Shown piece after piece: positions 1 through 10,553 of a stretch of 64,000 nucleotides of DNA. Both the position numbers and the translations under genes were made by a program. This stretch comes from Variovorax boronicumulans (GTDB lineage: Bacteria > Pseudomonadota > Gammaproteobacteria > Burkholderiales > Burkholderiaceae_C): assembly GCF_030812215.1 (NCBI RefSeq), contig NZ_JAUSSG010000004.1:124001-188000 (forward strand). The letters run 5' to 3'. The notes beneath the pieces are model-generated. The model saw nothing but the letters and a program-made list of their open reading frames with translations. It made no database searches and was not told the origin of the DNA. The first letter of the stretch is position 1. Each line of letters opens with the position of its first letter.

Positions 1-583
1 CACGCGCCACAACGCGGGCTTCTGGTGGATCGACGCCCTCGCGCGCGACTGGAAACTCAACCTCGTGCCCGAGCGCGGCTACCACGGCCTTGCGGCGCGC
101 GCCAGCATCGGCGGTCAGAGCGTCTGGCTGCTGGAGCCGCAGACCTTCATGAACCTCTCGGGCAAATCGGTCGCGGCGCTCGCTCGCTTCTTCAAGATCG
201 CGCCCGAGGAAATTCTTGTGGTGCACGACGAACTCGACGTGGTACCCGGCCAGGCCAAGCTCAAGTTCGGCGGCAGCCATGCAGGCCACAACGGCCTGCG
301 CGACATCCATGCGCAGCTCGGCACCGGCGACTACTGGCGGCTGCGCCTGGGCATCGGGCATCCCGGCGTGAAGTCGGAGGTGATCAACTGGGTGCTCAAG
401 AAACCATTGAAGGAACAGCGCGAACTGATCGACGACGCCATCGTCCGCACGCTGCATGCCGCGCCCGCGCTCGTGGCCGGCGAGATGGAAAAAGCGACCA
501 TGCAGATTCACACGAGCAAACCGCCCCGGCCCAAGCCGCCGCGGCGGGAGCCCGGCGACGGGGGCACGCCTGCCGCCACCTAG
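1..583 (+). CDS. pth: Peptidyl-tRNA hydrolase, 5'-truncated by window edge
   Basis: This enzyme cleaves the ester bond of peptidyl-tRNAs released from stalled ribosomes and so recycles tRNA in the cytoplasm. The open frame enters from base 2 and 193 residues are visible. The first visible residues [11 protein letters not shown] carry the catalytic His of the family, and [25 protein letters not shown] and [13 protein letters not shown] follow in the usual order, with the conserved Asp in HDELD. Only the N-terminal 15-20 residues are missing. The tail is Pro/Arg-rich and looks like a lineage-specific extension. The GTG at 65 is internal and is not the true start. Confidence 0.96.
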   Translation, partial: TRHNAGFWWIDALARDWKLNLVPERGYHGLAARASIGGQSVWLLEPQTFMNLSGKSVAALARFFKIAPEEILVVHDELDVVPGQAKLKFGGSHAGHNGLRDIHAQLGTGDYWRLRLGIGHPGVKSEVINWVLKKPLKEQRELIDDAIVRTLHAAPALVAGEMEKATMQIHTSKPPRPKPPRREPGDGGTPAAT

Positions 584-618
584 CCGGCAACCGGAGTGCA
601 GGAGGGAGAGAAATAAAA

Positions 619-1446
<828 letters not shown>

Positions 1447-1493
1447 TCACGGCACATTTGTTGCAGCAGTCAGGTTATGCTGCGCCCCGCCCC

Positions 1494-2444
1494 ATGAGTC
1501 TGTTTCTATTCAAGCGCCTCGCCACGCTGATCGGCACCTTGATCGGCGCTTCGGTCATCGTCTTCCTCGTGCTCGAGATCCTGCCTGGCAACGCCGCGCA
1601 GATGCTCATGGGCCCCGACGCGTCGCCCGACGCCGTCGCGGCGCTGGCCGCCAAGCTCGGCCTCGACCAGCCCGCGTGGACGCGCTACTGGCACTGGATC
1701 GGCGGCCTCCTCACCGGCAACCTCGGCGACAGCTACGCCTACAGCTCGCCGGTGATCGACCTGATCCTCGAACGCCTTGCCCTTACTGTGCCGCTCGCGC
1801 TGCTGGCCATGGCCTTCACCGTGGTCATCGCGCTGCTGGTGGGCGTGACCGCCGCCGCGCGCCACAACAAGCTGGGCGACGTGGGCCTCATGGGCATGGC
1901 GCAGGTCGGTATCGCGATCCCGAATTTCTGGTTCGCGATCATGCTGATCCTGGTGTTCTCGGTGCAGCTGCAATGGTTCTCGGCCGGCGGCTTCGAGGGC
2001 TGGGGCGAAGGCATCTTCGCGGGCCTCAAGTCGCTGTTGCTGCCGGCGCTGTCGCTGGCGGTGGTGCAGGCGGCGATCCTCGCGCGCATCACGCGCTCGG
2101 CGGTGCTCGAAGTGATGCGCGAAGACTTCGTTCGCACCGCGCGCGCCAAGGGCGTGTCGCAGCGCATGGTGCTGTGGACCCATGTGCTGCGCAACGCGAT
2201 GATCCCGGTCATCACGGTGATGGGCATGCAATTTTCCGAGCTGCTGGCCGGCACCATCGTGGTGGAGAACGTGTTCTACCTGCCGGGCCTGGGCCGCCTC
2301 ATCTTCCAGGCCATCAGCAACCGTGACCTGATCGTCGTGCGCAACTGCGTGATGCTGCTCGCGGCACTCGTGGTCATCGTGAACTTCGTGGTCGACGTGC
2401 TCTATGCCGTGATCGATCCGCGCATCAAGGCAAGCGACATATGA
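1494..2444 (+). CDS. ABC transporter permease, DppB/OppB family
   Basis: This 316-residue inner-membrane permease forms half of the translocation pore of a peptide/nickel/opine-type importer. The N-terminus MSLFLFKRLATLIGTLIGAS is the typical DppB first helix, and about six membrane segments follow. Near the C-terminus HVLRNAMIPVITVMGMQ and the LPGLGRLIF segment form the family's cytoplasmic coupling (EAA) region. It opens an operon: its stop overlaps the next start (ATGA at 2441-2444). A longer frame opens at 1431, but the ATG at 1494 fits the family length. Confidence 0.93.
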   Translation: MSLFLFKRLATLIGTLIGASVIVFLVLEILPGNAAQMLMGPDASPDAVAALAAKLGLDQPAWTRYWHWIGGLLTGNLGDSYAYSSPVIDLILERLALTVPLALLAMAFTVVIALLVGVTAAARHNKLGDVGLMGMAQVGIAIPNFWFAIMLILVFSVQLQWFSAGGFEGWGEGIFAGLKSLLLPALSLAVVQAAILARITRSAVLEVMREDFVRTARAKGVSQRMVLWTHVLRNAMIPVITVMGMQFSELLAGTIVVENVFYLPGLGRLIFQAISNRDLIVVRNCVMLLAALVVIVNFVVDVLYAVIDPRIKASDI

Positions 2445-3319
2445 GCAGCACCGTCGTCGCGCCCAGCGCAGCCGCGCTCAAGGTGCCGGGCTTCTGGCGC
2501 CGCGCGCTGCACCACCGCAGCTTCGTCATCGGCGGCGTGCTTACGCTGCTGCTCCTGCTGGCCGCCGCCGTCTCCCTCGTCTGGACGCCTTGGTCGCCCT
2601 ACGAGATGGACATGGCCAACAAGCTCAAGCCCCCGACGGGCTCGCATTGGTTGGGCACCGACACCTACGGCCGCGACGTGGCCTCGCTGCTGCTCGTGGG
2701 CGCGCGGGCCTCCATTCTCGTGGGCGTGATCGCCGTGGGCATCGGCCTCGTGGTCGGCACGGCGCTCGGTCTGCTCGCCGCCGCAAAGCGCGGCTGGGTC
2801 GAGGAGGCCATCATGCGGCTCACCGACTTCTCGCTCGCCTTCCCCGCGATCCTGTCGGCGATCATGATGACGGCGGTGTTCGGCGCCGGCATCGTCAACG
2901 CCATCGTCGCGATCGGCATCTACAACATCCCGACCTTCGCGCGCATCACGCGCGCCTCGGCCAACGCGATCTGGTCGCGCGAATACATCGCCGCCGCACG
3001 CGCCTGCGGCAAGGGTTCGTTCTCGATCACGATGCAGCATGTGCTGCCGAACATCTCGGCCGTGCTGATCGTACAGATCACGATCCGCTTCGCCATCGCC
3101 ATCCTGGCCGAAGCCGCCCTCTCCTACCTCGGCCTCGGCACGCAGCCGCCGCAGCCGTCGTGGGGCCGCATGCTCAGCGAGGCGCAGACGATGATGTTCC
3201 AGTCGCCCCTGCTCGCCGTGTTCCCGGGCATGGCCATCGCGATGGCGGTGCTGGGCCTGAACCTGCTCGGCGACGGGCTGCGCGATCTGTTGGACCCTCG
3301 CCTGGCGAGAGCGAGGTAA
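2441..3319 (+). CDS. ABC transporter permease, DppC/OppC family
   Basis: This 292-residue permease is the partner of the DppB-like subunit. It has an N-terminal helix (about residues 27-48), the DppC-type segment GSHWLGTDTYGRDVASLLL after it, and a BPD_transp_1 domain with HVLPNISAVLIVQ and the loop LSYLGLGTQPPQPSWGRML, which is diagnostic of the OppC family. The C-terminus NLLGDGLRDLLDPRL is the normal ending. The start overlaps the upstream stop by 4 nt, indicating translational coupling. Confidence 0.94.
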   Translation: MSSTVVAPSAAALKVPGFWRRALHHRSFVIGGVLTLLLLLAAAVSLVWTPWSPYEMDMANKLKPPTGSHWLGTDTYGRDVASLLLVGARASILVGVIAVGIGLVVGTALGLLAAAKRGWVEEAIMRLTDFSLAFPAILSAIMMTAVFGAGIVNAIVAIGIYNIPTFARITRASANAIWSREYIAAARACGKGSFSITMQHVLPNISAVLIVQITIRFAIAILAEAALSYLGLGTQPPQPSWGRMLSEAQTMMFQSPLLAVFPGMAIAMAVLGLNLLGDGLRDLLDPRLARAR

Positions 3320-3324
3320 GCGGC

Positions 3325-4314
3325 ATGCCCCTTCTCCAAGTCAAGGATCTGCACATCGAACTGCAAACGCAGCGCGGCCCGGCCGAGGCCGTGCGCGGCA
3401 TCGACTTCACGCTGGAGCGCGGCGAAACACTGGGCATCGTGGGCGAGTCGGGCTGCGGCAAGTCGATCACCGTGATGTCGCTCATGGGCCTGCTGCCTTC
3501 GAACGCCAAGGTCACCGGCAGCATCCGCTTCGACGACACCGAACTCGTCGGTCGCGACGAGAAGGACATGTGCCAGATCCGCGGCAACCGCATCGGCATG
3601 ATCTTCCAGGAGCCGATGACGGCGCTGAACCCGGTGCACACCATCGTGCGCCAGGTCGGCGAGCCGCTGCGGCTGCACCGCGGACTCTCTAAGGCTGAGG
3701 CGCGCAAGGAAGTGCTGGCGCTGCTCGAACGCGTGGGCATTCCGGATGCGGCCTCGCGGCTCGATGCGTATCCGCACCAGTTCTCGGGCGGACAACGCCA
3801 GCGCATCGGCATCGCGATGGCGCTGGCCTGCGGCCCCGACCTCTTGATTGCCGACGAACCGACCACCGCGCTCGACGTCACGATCCAGAAGCAGATCCTC
3901 GAACTCATCCAGAGCCTGGTGCAAGAGCGCGGCATGGCGCTGATCCTGATCTCGCACGACCTCGGCGTGATCGCGCAGACCGTCTCGAAGATGCTCGTGA
4001 TGTACGGCGGCAGCGTCGTGGAAAGCGGCCCGACCGAGGCGGTCTTCGCCCGCCGTGCCCACCCCTACACGCAGGGCCTCTTTGCCGCCCGCCCTGCACT
4101 CGGCGCGCCGCGCGGCGTACGGCTGGCCACCATTCGCGGGAGCGTGCCCGAGCTGGTCGACCTGCCCAAGGGCTGCCCGTTCGCCGGCCGCTGCAGCTAC
4201 ACCATCGACGCCTGCCAGACGACCCGGCCACCGGCCACGATGCTGCCGCAGGATCACGCGGTGCGTTGCATCCGGCTGGAAGAAATCGCGACGAAGGTCG
4301 CCGTTGCCTCATGA
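3325..4314 (+). CDS. ABC transporter ATP-binding protein, DppD/OppD family
   Basis: This 329-residue cytoplasmic ATPase energises the importer. Walker A is GESGCGKS (about residues 40-47), the signature is SGGQRQRIGIAMAL, and Walker B is DLLIADEPTTALDVT. The C-terminal oligopeptide-transporter region is present with CPFAGRCSYTIDAC, a Cys pattern that in some relatives binds an Fe-S cluster. It starts 5 nt after the permease stop, and its TGA overlaps the next ATG (4311-4314), so four transporter genes form one translationally coupled unit. Confidence 0.95.
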   Translation: MPLLQVKDLHIELQTQRGPAEAVRGIDFTLERGETLGIVGESGCGKSITVMSLMGLLPSNAKVTGSIRFDDTELVGRDEKDMCQIRGNRIGMIFQEPMTALNPVHTIVRQVGEPLRLHRGLSKAEARKEVLALLERVGIPDAASRLDAYPHQFSGGQRQRIGIAMALACGPDLLIADEPTTALDVTIQKQILELIQSLVQERGMALILISHDLGVIAQTVSKMLVMYGGSVVESGPTEAVFARRAHPYTQGLFAARPALGAPRGVRLATIRGSVPELVDLPKGCPFAGRCSYTIDACQTTRPPATMLPQDHAVRCIRLEEIATKVAVAS

Positions 4315-5141
4315 GTGAATCCGCCCTCGCCTCGCCGCTGCTGGAAGTGACCGATCTCGTGCGGCACTACGACCTGCCGCGCGAAAAGCTCTTCGGCCCG
4401 CTGCCGACCGTCAAGGCGCTCAACGGCGTGAGCTTCAAGGTCGAAGCCGGCCGCAGCCTCGGCATCGTCGGGGAATCGGGATCGGGCAAGTCGACCATCG
4501 CGCGCCTCGTGATGGCGCTCGACACCCCCACCTCCGGCAGCGTGAAATTGCTCGGGCGCGACCTGCACACGCTGTCCAGGAGCGAACTGCGCACGGCGCG
4601 CCGCGATTTCCAGATGGTCTTTCAAGACCCGTACGGTTCGCTCGACCCGCGCCAGACTGTCGCGCGCATCGTCGCCGAGCCGCTCGAAGCATTGGCCGAA
4701 GCGTCGCGAAAAGAACAACGCGAACGCGCCGCCGAATCGCTCGCGGCCGTGGGCCTTCGCTCCACCGACATGGACAAGTACCCGCACGAGTTCTCGGGCG
4801 GACAAAGACAACGCATCGCCATCGCACGCGCGCTCATCACACGGCCCAAGCTCATCGTCGCCGACGAACCCGTCAGCGCGCTCGATGTGTCGGTGCAGGC
4901 GCAGGTGCTCAACCTCATGCAGGACCTGCAGCAGCAGTTCGGCGTGAGTTACCTGCTCATCAGCCACGACCTCGCGGTGGTCAACCATCTGTGCGACGAC
5001 GTGTGCGTGGTGTGGAAGGGCCTCATCGTCGAACAGGGCCCACCCGGCGAGCTGTTCCGCAATGCGCAGCATCCGTACACGCGCACGCTGCTCGACGCGG
5101 TGCCGCGCACGCCCACCGGCGGCACCCTGCTCGCGGCCTGA
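4311..5141 (+). CDS. ABC transporter ATP-binding protein, DppF/OppF family
   Basis: This second ATPase has 276 residues. Walker A is GESGSGKST, the signature is SGGQRQRIAIARAL and Walker B is LIVADEPVSALDVS. The Q-loop region MVFQDPYGSLDPRQTV is typical of OppF. It ends soon after HPYTRTLLDAVP and lacks most of the C-terminal Cys-rich extension seen in the upstream ATPase, so it is shorter than many OppF proteins (about 320 residues). With the upstream gene it should form the heterodimeric nucleotide-binding pair. Confidence 0.94.
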   Translation: MSESALASPLLEVTDLVRHYDLPREKLFGPLPTVKALNGVSFKVEAGRSLGIVGESGSGKSTIARLVMALDTPTSGSVKLLGRDLHTLSRSELRTARRDFQMVFQDPYGSLDPRQTVARIVAEPLEALAEASRKEQRERAAESLAAVGLRSTDMDKYPHEFSGGQRQRIAIARALITRPKLIVADEPVSALDVSVQAQVLNLMQDLQQQFGVSYLLISHDLAVVNHLCDDVCVVWKGLIVEQGPPGELFRNAQHPYTRTLLDAVPRTPTGGTLLAA

Positions 5142-5250
5142 CACCGAAGCGTCGCTTGTCCTTCGTAGGATGAGTGGGTCATAAGCATCTGGTTGCGCGA
5201 CGGCACCCGTCTCGCGGATGATGCTTGCCCCTTCCCAAGGACACCGCTTC

Positions 5251-6744
5251 ATGCTCCAACGACGCACCCTGCTCGCCACCGGCGCCGCTGCCGCGACATC
5301 GCTGGCATTGCCGCTCGCCGCCCTCGCGCAAAAGAAGAAAGACACGCTGGTGATCGGCCTCACGCTCGAGCCCACGGGCCTCGACCCCACCGCCAAGGCC
5401 GGCGCCGAGATTTCCGAAGTGGTGCTCTACAACGTCTTCGAAACCCTCACCAAGATCAACTCCGACGGCAGCGTCACACCGCTGCTCGCCGAGAGCTGGG
5501 AGGTCTCGCCCGACCTGAAGACCTACACCTTCAAGCTCAAGCGCGGCGTGAAGTTCCAGAACGGCGAGCCCTTCAACGCCCAGAGCGTGAAGTTCTCGTT
5601 CGATCGCGCAGCCGCGGCCAACAGCACCAACAAGGACAAGCGCACCTTCGCCAACATCGCGACGCAGGTGCTCGACGAGCACACCGTGGTGCTGATCAAC
5701 AAGGAGATCGAGCCCGACCTCCTGTTTCTGCTCGGCCAGGCGTCGGCCATCGTGGTGGAGCCGAAGACGGTGGAAACCAACGCCACCAAGCCCGTCGGCA
5801 CCGGCCCCTACCGGCTCGACAACTGGGCCAAGGGCTCGGCCATCGTGCTCGCCAAGTGGGACGGTTGGCGCCACGCCGATGCCGTGCAGATCCGCAAGGT
5901 GAGCTTTCGCTTCATCTCGGAGCCGGCCGCACAGACCACCGCGCTGCTCTCGGGCGATGTCGACCTGTTCCCGCACGCCTCGGTGTCGCGCAGCCTGCCG
6001 CAGTTCCAGAACGACAAGCGCTTCCAGGTGGTGTTCAACGCCTCGCGCGGAAAGGCCATCCTGGCCATCAACAACAAGCGCAAGCCTCTGGACGACGTGC
6101 GCGTGCGCCGCGCCATCTCCGCGGCCATCGACCGCAAGGCGGTGATCGAGGCTGCGATGGACGGACGCGGCATTCCCATCGGCAGCCACTACGTGCCGGG
6201 CGCGCCGGGCTACATCGACACGACGGCCATCAACGCCTACGACGTGGAGAAGGCGAAGAAGCTGCTGGCCGAGGCCGGCGTGAAGACGCCGCTCGAACTG
6301 GAGCTCGTGCTGCCGCCCCCGCCCTACGCGCGCCAGGGCGGCGAGCTCATCGCCGCGCAGCTCGCCAAGGTGGGCATCGTCGCGAAGATCCAGAACGTCG
6401 AGTGGGCGCAGTGGATGAGCGGCACCTACGGCAACAAGAACTACGACCTGTCGCTGATCCTGCACGTGGAGCCCTTCGATCTCGTGAACTACACCAAGCC
6501 CGAGTACTACTGGGGCTACCAGTCGGCGAAATTCAACGAGGCCTTCGACAAGGCGCGCAATGCGCCGCGCGCGGCCGAGCGCCTGCGCTACCTTGGCGAT
6601 GCGCAGCGGCTGCTGGCCGAGGACGCGGCCAACGTGTTCCTGTTCCAGCCGCAGTTCATCACCGTGGCGGGGCGCAACTTGCGCGGTCTCTGGAAGGATG
6701 CGCCGATCTTCGTGAACGACATCGCCGCGCTGTACTGGGCCTAG
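5251..6744 (+). CDS. ABC transporter substrate-binding protein (SBP family 5), copy 1
   Basis: This 497-residue periplasmic binding protein of the dipeptide/oligopeptide family has the signal MLQRRTLLATGAAAATSLAL ending at ALAQ; its RRTLL resembles a twin-arginine motif. The mature part begins KKKDTLVIGLTLEPTGLDPT and includes FETLTKINSDGSVTPLLAES, a family-5 hallmark. The ATG at 5251 has AAGGA about 12 nt upstream and gives a clean signal peptide; the ATGs at 5218/5221 would add an unlikely extension. It is strongly similar to the next gene along its whole length. The substrate is unknown; the downstream amidase suggests amides or peptides. Confidence 0.93.
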   Translation: MLQRRTLLATGAAAATSLALPLAALAQKKKDTLVIGLTLEPTGLDPTAKAGAEISEVVLYNVFETLTKINSDGSVTPLLAESWEVSPDLKTYTFKLKRGVKFQNGEPFNAQSVKFSFDRAAAANSTNKDKRTFANIATQVLDEHTVVLINKEIEPDLLFLLGQASAIVVEPKTVETNATKPVGTGPYRLDNWAKGSAIVLAKWDGWRHADAVQIRKVSFRFISEPAAQTTALLSGDVDLFPHASVSRSLPQFQNDKRFQVVFNASRGKAILAINNKRKPLDDVRVRRAISAAIDRKAVIEAAMDGRGIPIGSHYVPGAPGYIDTTAINAYDVEKAKKLLAEAGVKTPLELELVLPPPPYARQGGELIAAQLAKVGIVAKIQNVEWAQWMSGTYGNKNYDLSLILHVEPFDLVNYTKPEYYWGYQSAKFNEAFDKARNAPRAAERLRYLGDAQRLLAEDAANVFLFQPQFITVAGRNLRGLWKDAPIFVNDIAALYWA

Positions 6745-6966
6745 CGGGAAGGGCCCGCGCCAGGCCCCGGCATCCGGGTACGTCCCGAGGAAAAACCGCT
6801 CCCGAAGCCATTCGCCGGGCCACCCGCTGCGAGAGAATGATCCGCTGCGCACGTGGCATCTTTCGTGCTGCGTGCCTTGTCTTTCGTGGCGCCGCGCCTC
6901 CCTTCGGGGCACGGTCGGCGCCGAAGCAGTCATTCGACCCTGGCCGTTTTCCGGAGATACCCACCT

Positions 6967-8454
6967 ATGTTGAACCGTCGCACCCTCCTCACCACCGCCG
7001 GCGCCACCGTCGCGCTGGCCACCCCGCTGGCCAGCATGGCCCAAGGGCGGAAGGACGCCATCGTGATCGGCATGGCGCTCGAACCGCCGGGCCTGGACCC
7101 GACGGCCGGTGCCGCCGCCGCGATTGCCGAGATCGTGCAATACAACATCCTGGAGACGCTCACCAAGATCAACGCCGACGGCAGCGTCACGCCGCTGCTG
7201 GCCGAGAGCTGGGAAATCTCGCCCGACCTGAAGACCTACACCTTCAAGCTCAAGCGCGGCGTGAAGTTCCAGAACGGCGAGCCCTTCAACGCCGCCACCG
7301 TCAAGTTCTCGTTCGACCGCGCCGGCGGCGAGAAGAGCACCAACAAGGACAAGCGCACCTTCGCCAACCTCGCGACGCAGGTGGTGGACGACTACACCGT
7401 GGTGGTCATCAACAAGGAGATCGACCCCGACCTGCCCTTCGTGCTGGGCCAGGCCACGGCCGTGATCGTGGAGCCCAAGAGTGCCGACGGCAACGCCACC
7501 AAGCCGGTGGGCACCGGCCCCTACAAGCTCGACGCCTGGGCCAAGGGCTCCTCACTCACGCTGAGCAAGTGGGAGGGCTTCCGCAGCCCCGCCACTGCCA
7601 AGATCAACAAGGTGACTTTCCGCTTCATCGCCGACAGCGCCGCGCAGGCCGCCGCGCTGATGGCGGGCGACATCGACGTGTTCACCCGCATCGGCACGCG
7701 CGTGGTGCCGCAGTTCAAGATGAACCCGCAGTTCCAGGTGATCCTGGCGGGTTCGCGCGCCAAGACCATCCTGTCGATCAACAACCAGAAGAAGCCGCTG
7801 GACGACGTGCGCGTGCGCCGCGCCATCCTCGCGGCCATCGATCGCAAGGCGGTGATCGAAGGCGCCGCCGACGGCCTGGGCGTGCCGATCGGCAGCCACT
7901 ACGTGCCGGGCGCGGCGGGCTTCGTCGACACCACGGGCGTCAACCCCTTCGACATCGAGAAGGCCAAGAAGCTGCTCGCAGAAGCCGGCGTGAAGACGCC
8001 GCTCGAGCTCAAGATGACGCTGCCGCCGCCCCCTTACGCGCGCCAGGGCGGCGAGGTGATCGTGGCCCAGCTCGCCAAGATCGGCATCGTGGTGAAGGTG
8101 CAGAACGTCGAGTGGGCGCAGTGGCTGAGCGGCACCTACGGCAACAAGGACTACGACCTGTCGATCATTTCGCACGTCGAGCCCTTCGACCTGGGCAACT
8201 ACGCCAAGTCGGACTACTACTGGGGCTACCAGTCGAAGGCCTTCAACACGCTGTTCGACAAGATCAAGACCACGGCCAACGCCGCCGAGCGCAACAAGCT
8301 CCTGGGCGATGCGCAGAAGATGCTGGCCACCGACGCGGCCAACGGCTTCCTGTACCAGCCGCAGTTCCCGACGATCGCCAAGAAGAACGTGAAGGGCCTC
8401 TGGAAGGAGAACCCGATCTTCGTGAACGACCTGTCGGCCCTGTCCTGGGGATAG
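6967..8454 (+). CDS. ABC transporter substrate-binding protein (SBP family 5), copy 2
   Basis: This 495-residue paralogue of the upstream protein has the signal MLNRRTLLTTAGATVALATP ending near SMAQ. Long blocks are identical to copy 1, for example SPDLKTYTFKLKRGVKFQN and GTYGNK, so the pair arose by tandem duplication, possibly with later gene conversion. The copies differ most in the middle, around residues 220-260, where copy 1 has FPHASVSRSLPQFQND and copy 2 has FTRIGTRVVPQFKMN; this may shift ligand choice. A 222-nt gap upstream may hold its own promoter. It lies 8 nt before the amidase gene. Confidence 0.93.
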   Translation: MLNRRTLLTTAGATVALATPLASMAQGRKDAIVIGMALEPPGLDPTAGAAAAIAEIVQYNILETLTKINADGSVTPLLAESWEISPDLKTYTFKLKRGVKFQNGEPFNAATVKFSFDRAGGEKSTNKDKRTFANLATQVVDDYTVVVINKEIDPDLPFVLGQATAVIVEPKSADGNATKPVGTGPYKLDAWAKGSSLTLSKWEGFRSPATAKINKVTFRFIADSAAQAAALMAGDIDVFTRIGTRVVPQFKMNPQFQVILAGSRAKTILSINNQKKPLDDVRVRRAILAAIDRKAVIEGAADGLGVPIGSHYVPGAAGFVDTTGVNPFDIEKAKKLLAEAGVKTPLELKMTLPPPPYARQGGEVIVAQLAKIGIVVKVQNVEWAQWLSGTYGNKDYDLSIISHVEPFDLGNYAKSDYYWGYQSKAFNTLFDKIKTTANAAERNKLLGDAQKMLATDAANGFLYQPQFPTIAKKNVKGLWKENPIFVNDLSALSWG

Positions 8455-8462
8455 GGATCGAC

Positions 8463-9896
8463 GTGTCCTCCTCACCGTTGAACGAACTCTCCGCGCAAGA
8501 ACTCTCGGCCGCCTACCGCGACAAGCGCCTGTCGCCGGTGGAGGTCACAGAGGCCGTGATCGCGCACATCGAGCGCTGGGAGCCGCACCTGCAGGCCACC
8601 TGGCTCTTTCGCCCCGAGGCCGCGCTCGCACAGGCGCGCGCGTCGGAAGCGCGCTGGCAGCGCGGCGATGCGTTCGGCCCGCTCGACGGCGTGCCGGCCA
8701 CCATCAAGGAAAACATCGCCACGCGCGGCGACCCGATGCCCGCCGGCACCGCCGCCGTCGACCTGAAGCCCGCCACCGCCGACGCGCCACCGGCCGCGCG
8801 CCTGAAGGAAGCCGGCGCGGTGATCGTGAGCAAGACGACCATGCCGGACTACGGCATGTTGTCGTCGGGCCTGTCGAGCTTCCACAAGCTCGCGCGCAAC
8901 CCGTGGGACCTGAGCAAGACGCCCGGTGGTTCCAGCGCTGGCGCTGGTGCAGCATCTGCGGCGGGCTACGGTCCGCTGCACCTGGGCACCGACATCGGCG
9001 GGTCGCTGCGGCTGCCCGCGAGCTGGTGCGGCATCTTCACGCTCAAGCCGAGCCTGGGCCGCATCCCGATCGATCCGCCCTACATGGGCCGCGCCGCGGG
9101 GCCGATGACCCGCACCGTCGGCGATGCCGCGCTGATGATGCAGGCGCTCTCGAAGCCCGACGCGCGCGACAGCATGAGCCTGCCGGCGCAGGACATCGAC
9201 TGGGCCGCCTTCGACGTGTCGCCCGACCACCTGCGTGGCCTCCGCATCGGGCTGCTGCTCGATGCGGGCTGCGGCCTCGCGGTCGAGCCGGAGATCCAGA
9301 CGGCGGTCGAACACGCCGCCCGCCTGTTCGAGAAAGCTGGCGCGATCGTCGAGACCATGCAGCCCTTCATGTCGCAGGCCATGCTCGACGGCATGGACCA
9401 CCTGTGGCGCATGCGCTCGCTGGTGGACATGAAGGCGCTGCGCCCCGACCAGCGCGCCAAGGTGCTGCCCTACATCCGCGAATGGGCCGAGAGCGCGGCC
9501 GAGTTCAGCGGCGAGCATGTGTTCCGCAGCTTCAGCCAGTTCCATGCAACGCGCGTGGCGGCGGTGCAGGCGTGCGCGCGCTTCGACTACGTGATCTCGC
9601 CCGTGTCGCCGAACATGCCGGCAGCGGCGGAGGCGCCTTCGCCGACCAACGATCCGCTGCGTCCGCTGGAGCACATTGGCTTCACGGTGCCGTTCAACAT
9701 GTCGGAGCAGCCGGCGTCTTCGGTGAACTGCGGGTATTCGGCGAGCGGGTTGCCGATCGGGCTGCAGATTGCGGGACACCGGTTCGACGACCTCGGCGTG
9801 CTGCGCGTGTCGCGTGCGTTCGAGCAGATTCGCGAGGCCCAGCGGCCCTGGCCTGTGGTGCCTCTCAGTCCCTCAGCCTCTCAGGTGGCGGCGTAG
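8463..9896 (+). CDS. Amidase (amidase signature family)
   Basis: This 477-residue cytoplasmic hydrolase cleaves carboxamide bonds. The Ser-Ser-Lys triad is visible: Lys82 in TIKENIATRG, the cis-Ser in GGSSAGAGAA (about 157-158) and the nucleophile Ser181 in TDIGGSLRLPAS. The length is typical for bacterial amidases. The GTG at 8463 follows the binding-protein stop by 8 nt, with AGGGA as a likely ribosome-binding site, so it is cotranscribed with the importer. A role in hydrolysing the imported amide or peptide is inferred. GatA is unlikely because no gatB or gatC lies nearby. Confidence 0.93.
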   Translation: MSSSPLNELSAQELSAAYRDKRLSPVEVTEAVIAHIERWEPHLQATWLFRPEAALAQARASEARWQRGDAFGPLDGVPATIKENIATRGDPMPAGTAAVDLKPATADAPPAARLKEAGAVIVSKTTMPDYGMLSSGLSSFHKLARNPWDLSKTPGGSSAGAGAASAAGYGPLHLGTDIGGSLRLPASWCGIFTLKPSLGRIPIDPPYMGRAAGPMTRTVGDAALMMQALSKPDARDSMSLPAQDIDWAAFDVSPDHLRGLRIGLLLDAGCGLAVEPEIQTAVEHAARLFEKAGAIVETMQPFMSQAMLDGMDHLWRMRSLVDMKALRPDQRAKVLPYIREWAESAAEFSGEHVFRSFSQFHATRVAAVQACARFDYVISPVSPNMPAAAEAPSPTNDPLRPLEHIGFTVPFNMSEQPASSVNCGYSASGLPIGLQIAGHRFDDLGVLRVSRAFEQIREAQRPWPVVPLSPSASQVAA

Positions 9897-10504
9897 CGGC
9901 CCGGCTTGTGGTTGATCCACAAGAAGAGTCCCATCACCACCGCAGCCATCACCGACCACGCCACGCGCTGCGGTGGAACCACGAACAGCGCGAGCAGCAC
10001 GACCGTGCAGTCGATGCCGATCTGCACCTTGCCGGCAGGCCAGCCGCGCTTTTCCTGCAGGTACAGCGTCAACACCGTCGCGCCGCCGAGGCTGGCGCGA
10101 TGGCGCGCGAGGAACAGGCAGCCCGTGCCCAGCAGCAGGCCACCCAACACCGCCGCAAAGGCCGGATGGAGTGAATCGATCGACAGGTAGCGCGGGGCCC
10201 AATCGGTCATTACCGAGAGCAACGCGATCGCCGAGAAGGTCTTGAGCGTGAAGGCGCGACCCATGTGGCGCCAGGCGAACCAGTAGAACGGCAGGTTCAC
10301 CAGGAAGAACAGCTTGCCGAAGCTCACGCCGGTGGCGTAGTGCAGGATGAACGCGACGCCCGCCGTGCCGCCCGTGAGCAGGCCTGCCTGGCCGAACAGC
10401 ATCATCGCGATGGCGACGAACAAGGTGCCCGAGAAGATCGCCTGCGCGTCATCGAAACGGGAATGGCGCAGCAGCGGCAGGTTGTTGGGTTGTGGCGCGT
10501 CCAT
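9881..10504 (-). CDS. YitT family membrane protein
   Basis: This 207-residue integral membrane protein has five to six hydrophobic segments and the YitT features GLLTGGTAGVAFILHY, LVNLPFYWFAWRHMG and LGGATVLTLYLQEK. It lacks the C-terminal DUF2179 domain of longer Gram-positive YitT proteins, as is usual in proteobacteria. The function is not established; a small-molecule transport role is often guessed. The start at 10504 (MDAPQPNN) is preferred to the in-frame upstream ATG. The 3' end overlaps the convergent amidase gene by 16 nt. Confidence 0.85.
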   Translation of the reverse strand: MDAPQPNNLPLLRHSRFDDAQAIFSGTLFVAIAMMLFGQAGLLTGGTAGVAFILHYATGVSFGKLFFLVNLPFYWFAWRHMGRAFTLKTFSAIALLSVMTDWAPRYLSIDSLHPAFAAVLGGLLLGTGCLFLARHRASLGGATVLTLYLQEKRGWPAGKVQIGIDCTVVLLALFVVPPQRVAWSVMAAVVMGLFLWINHKPGRYAAT

Positions 10505-10553
10505 GGCGGGGATGACGCAAATCCCGCGCCACCCTGGTCTCCTCAAACCATCT

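Noticed and set aside
5193..8460. Long plus-strand frame through both binding-protein genes
   Set aside because: It is an out-of-frame reading of two well-supported genes and is Arg/Gln-rich. Only its last part, from GTG 8463, is real (the amidase).
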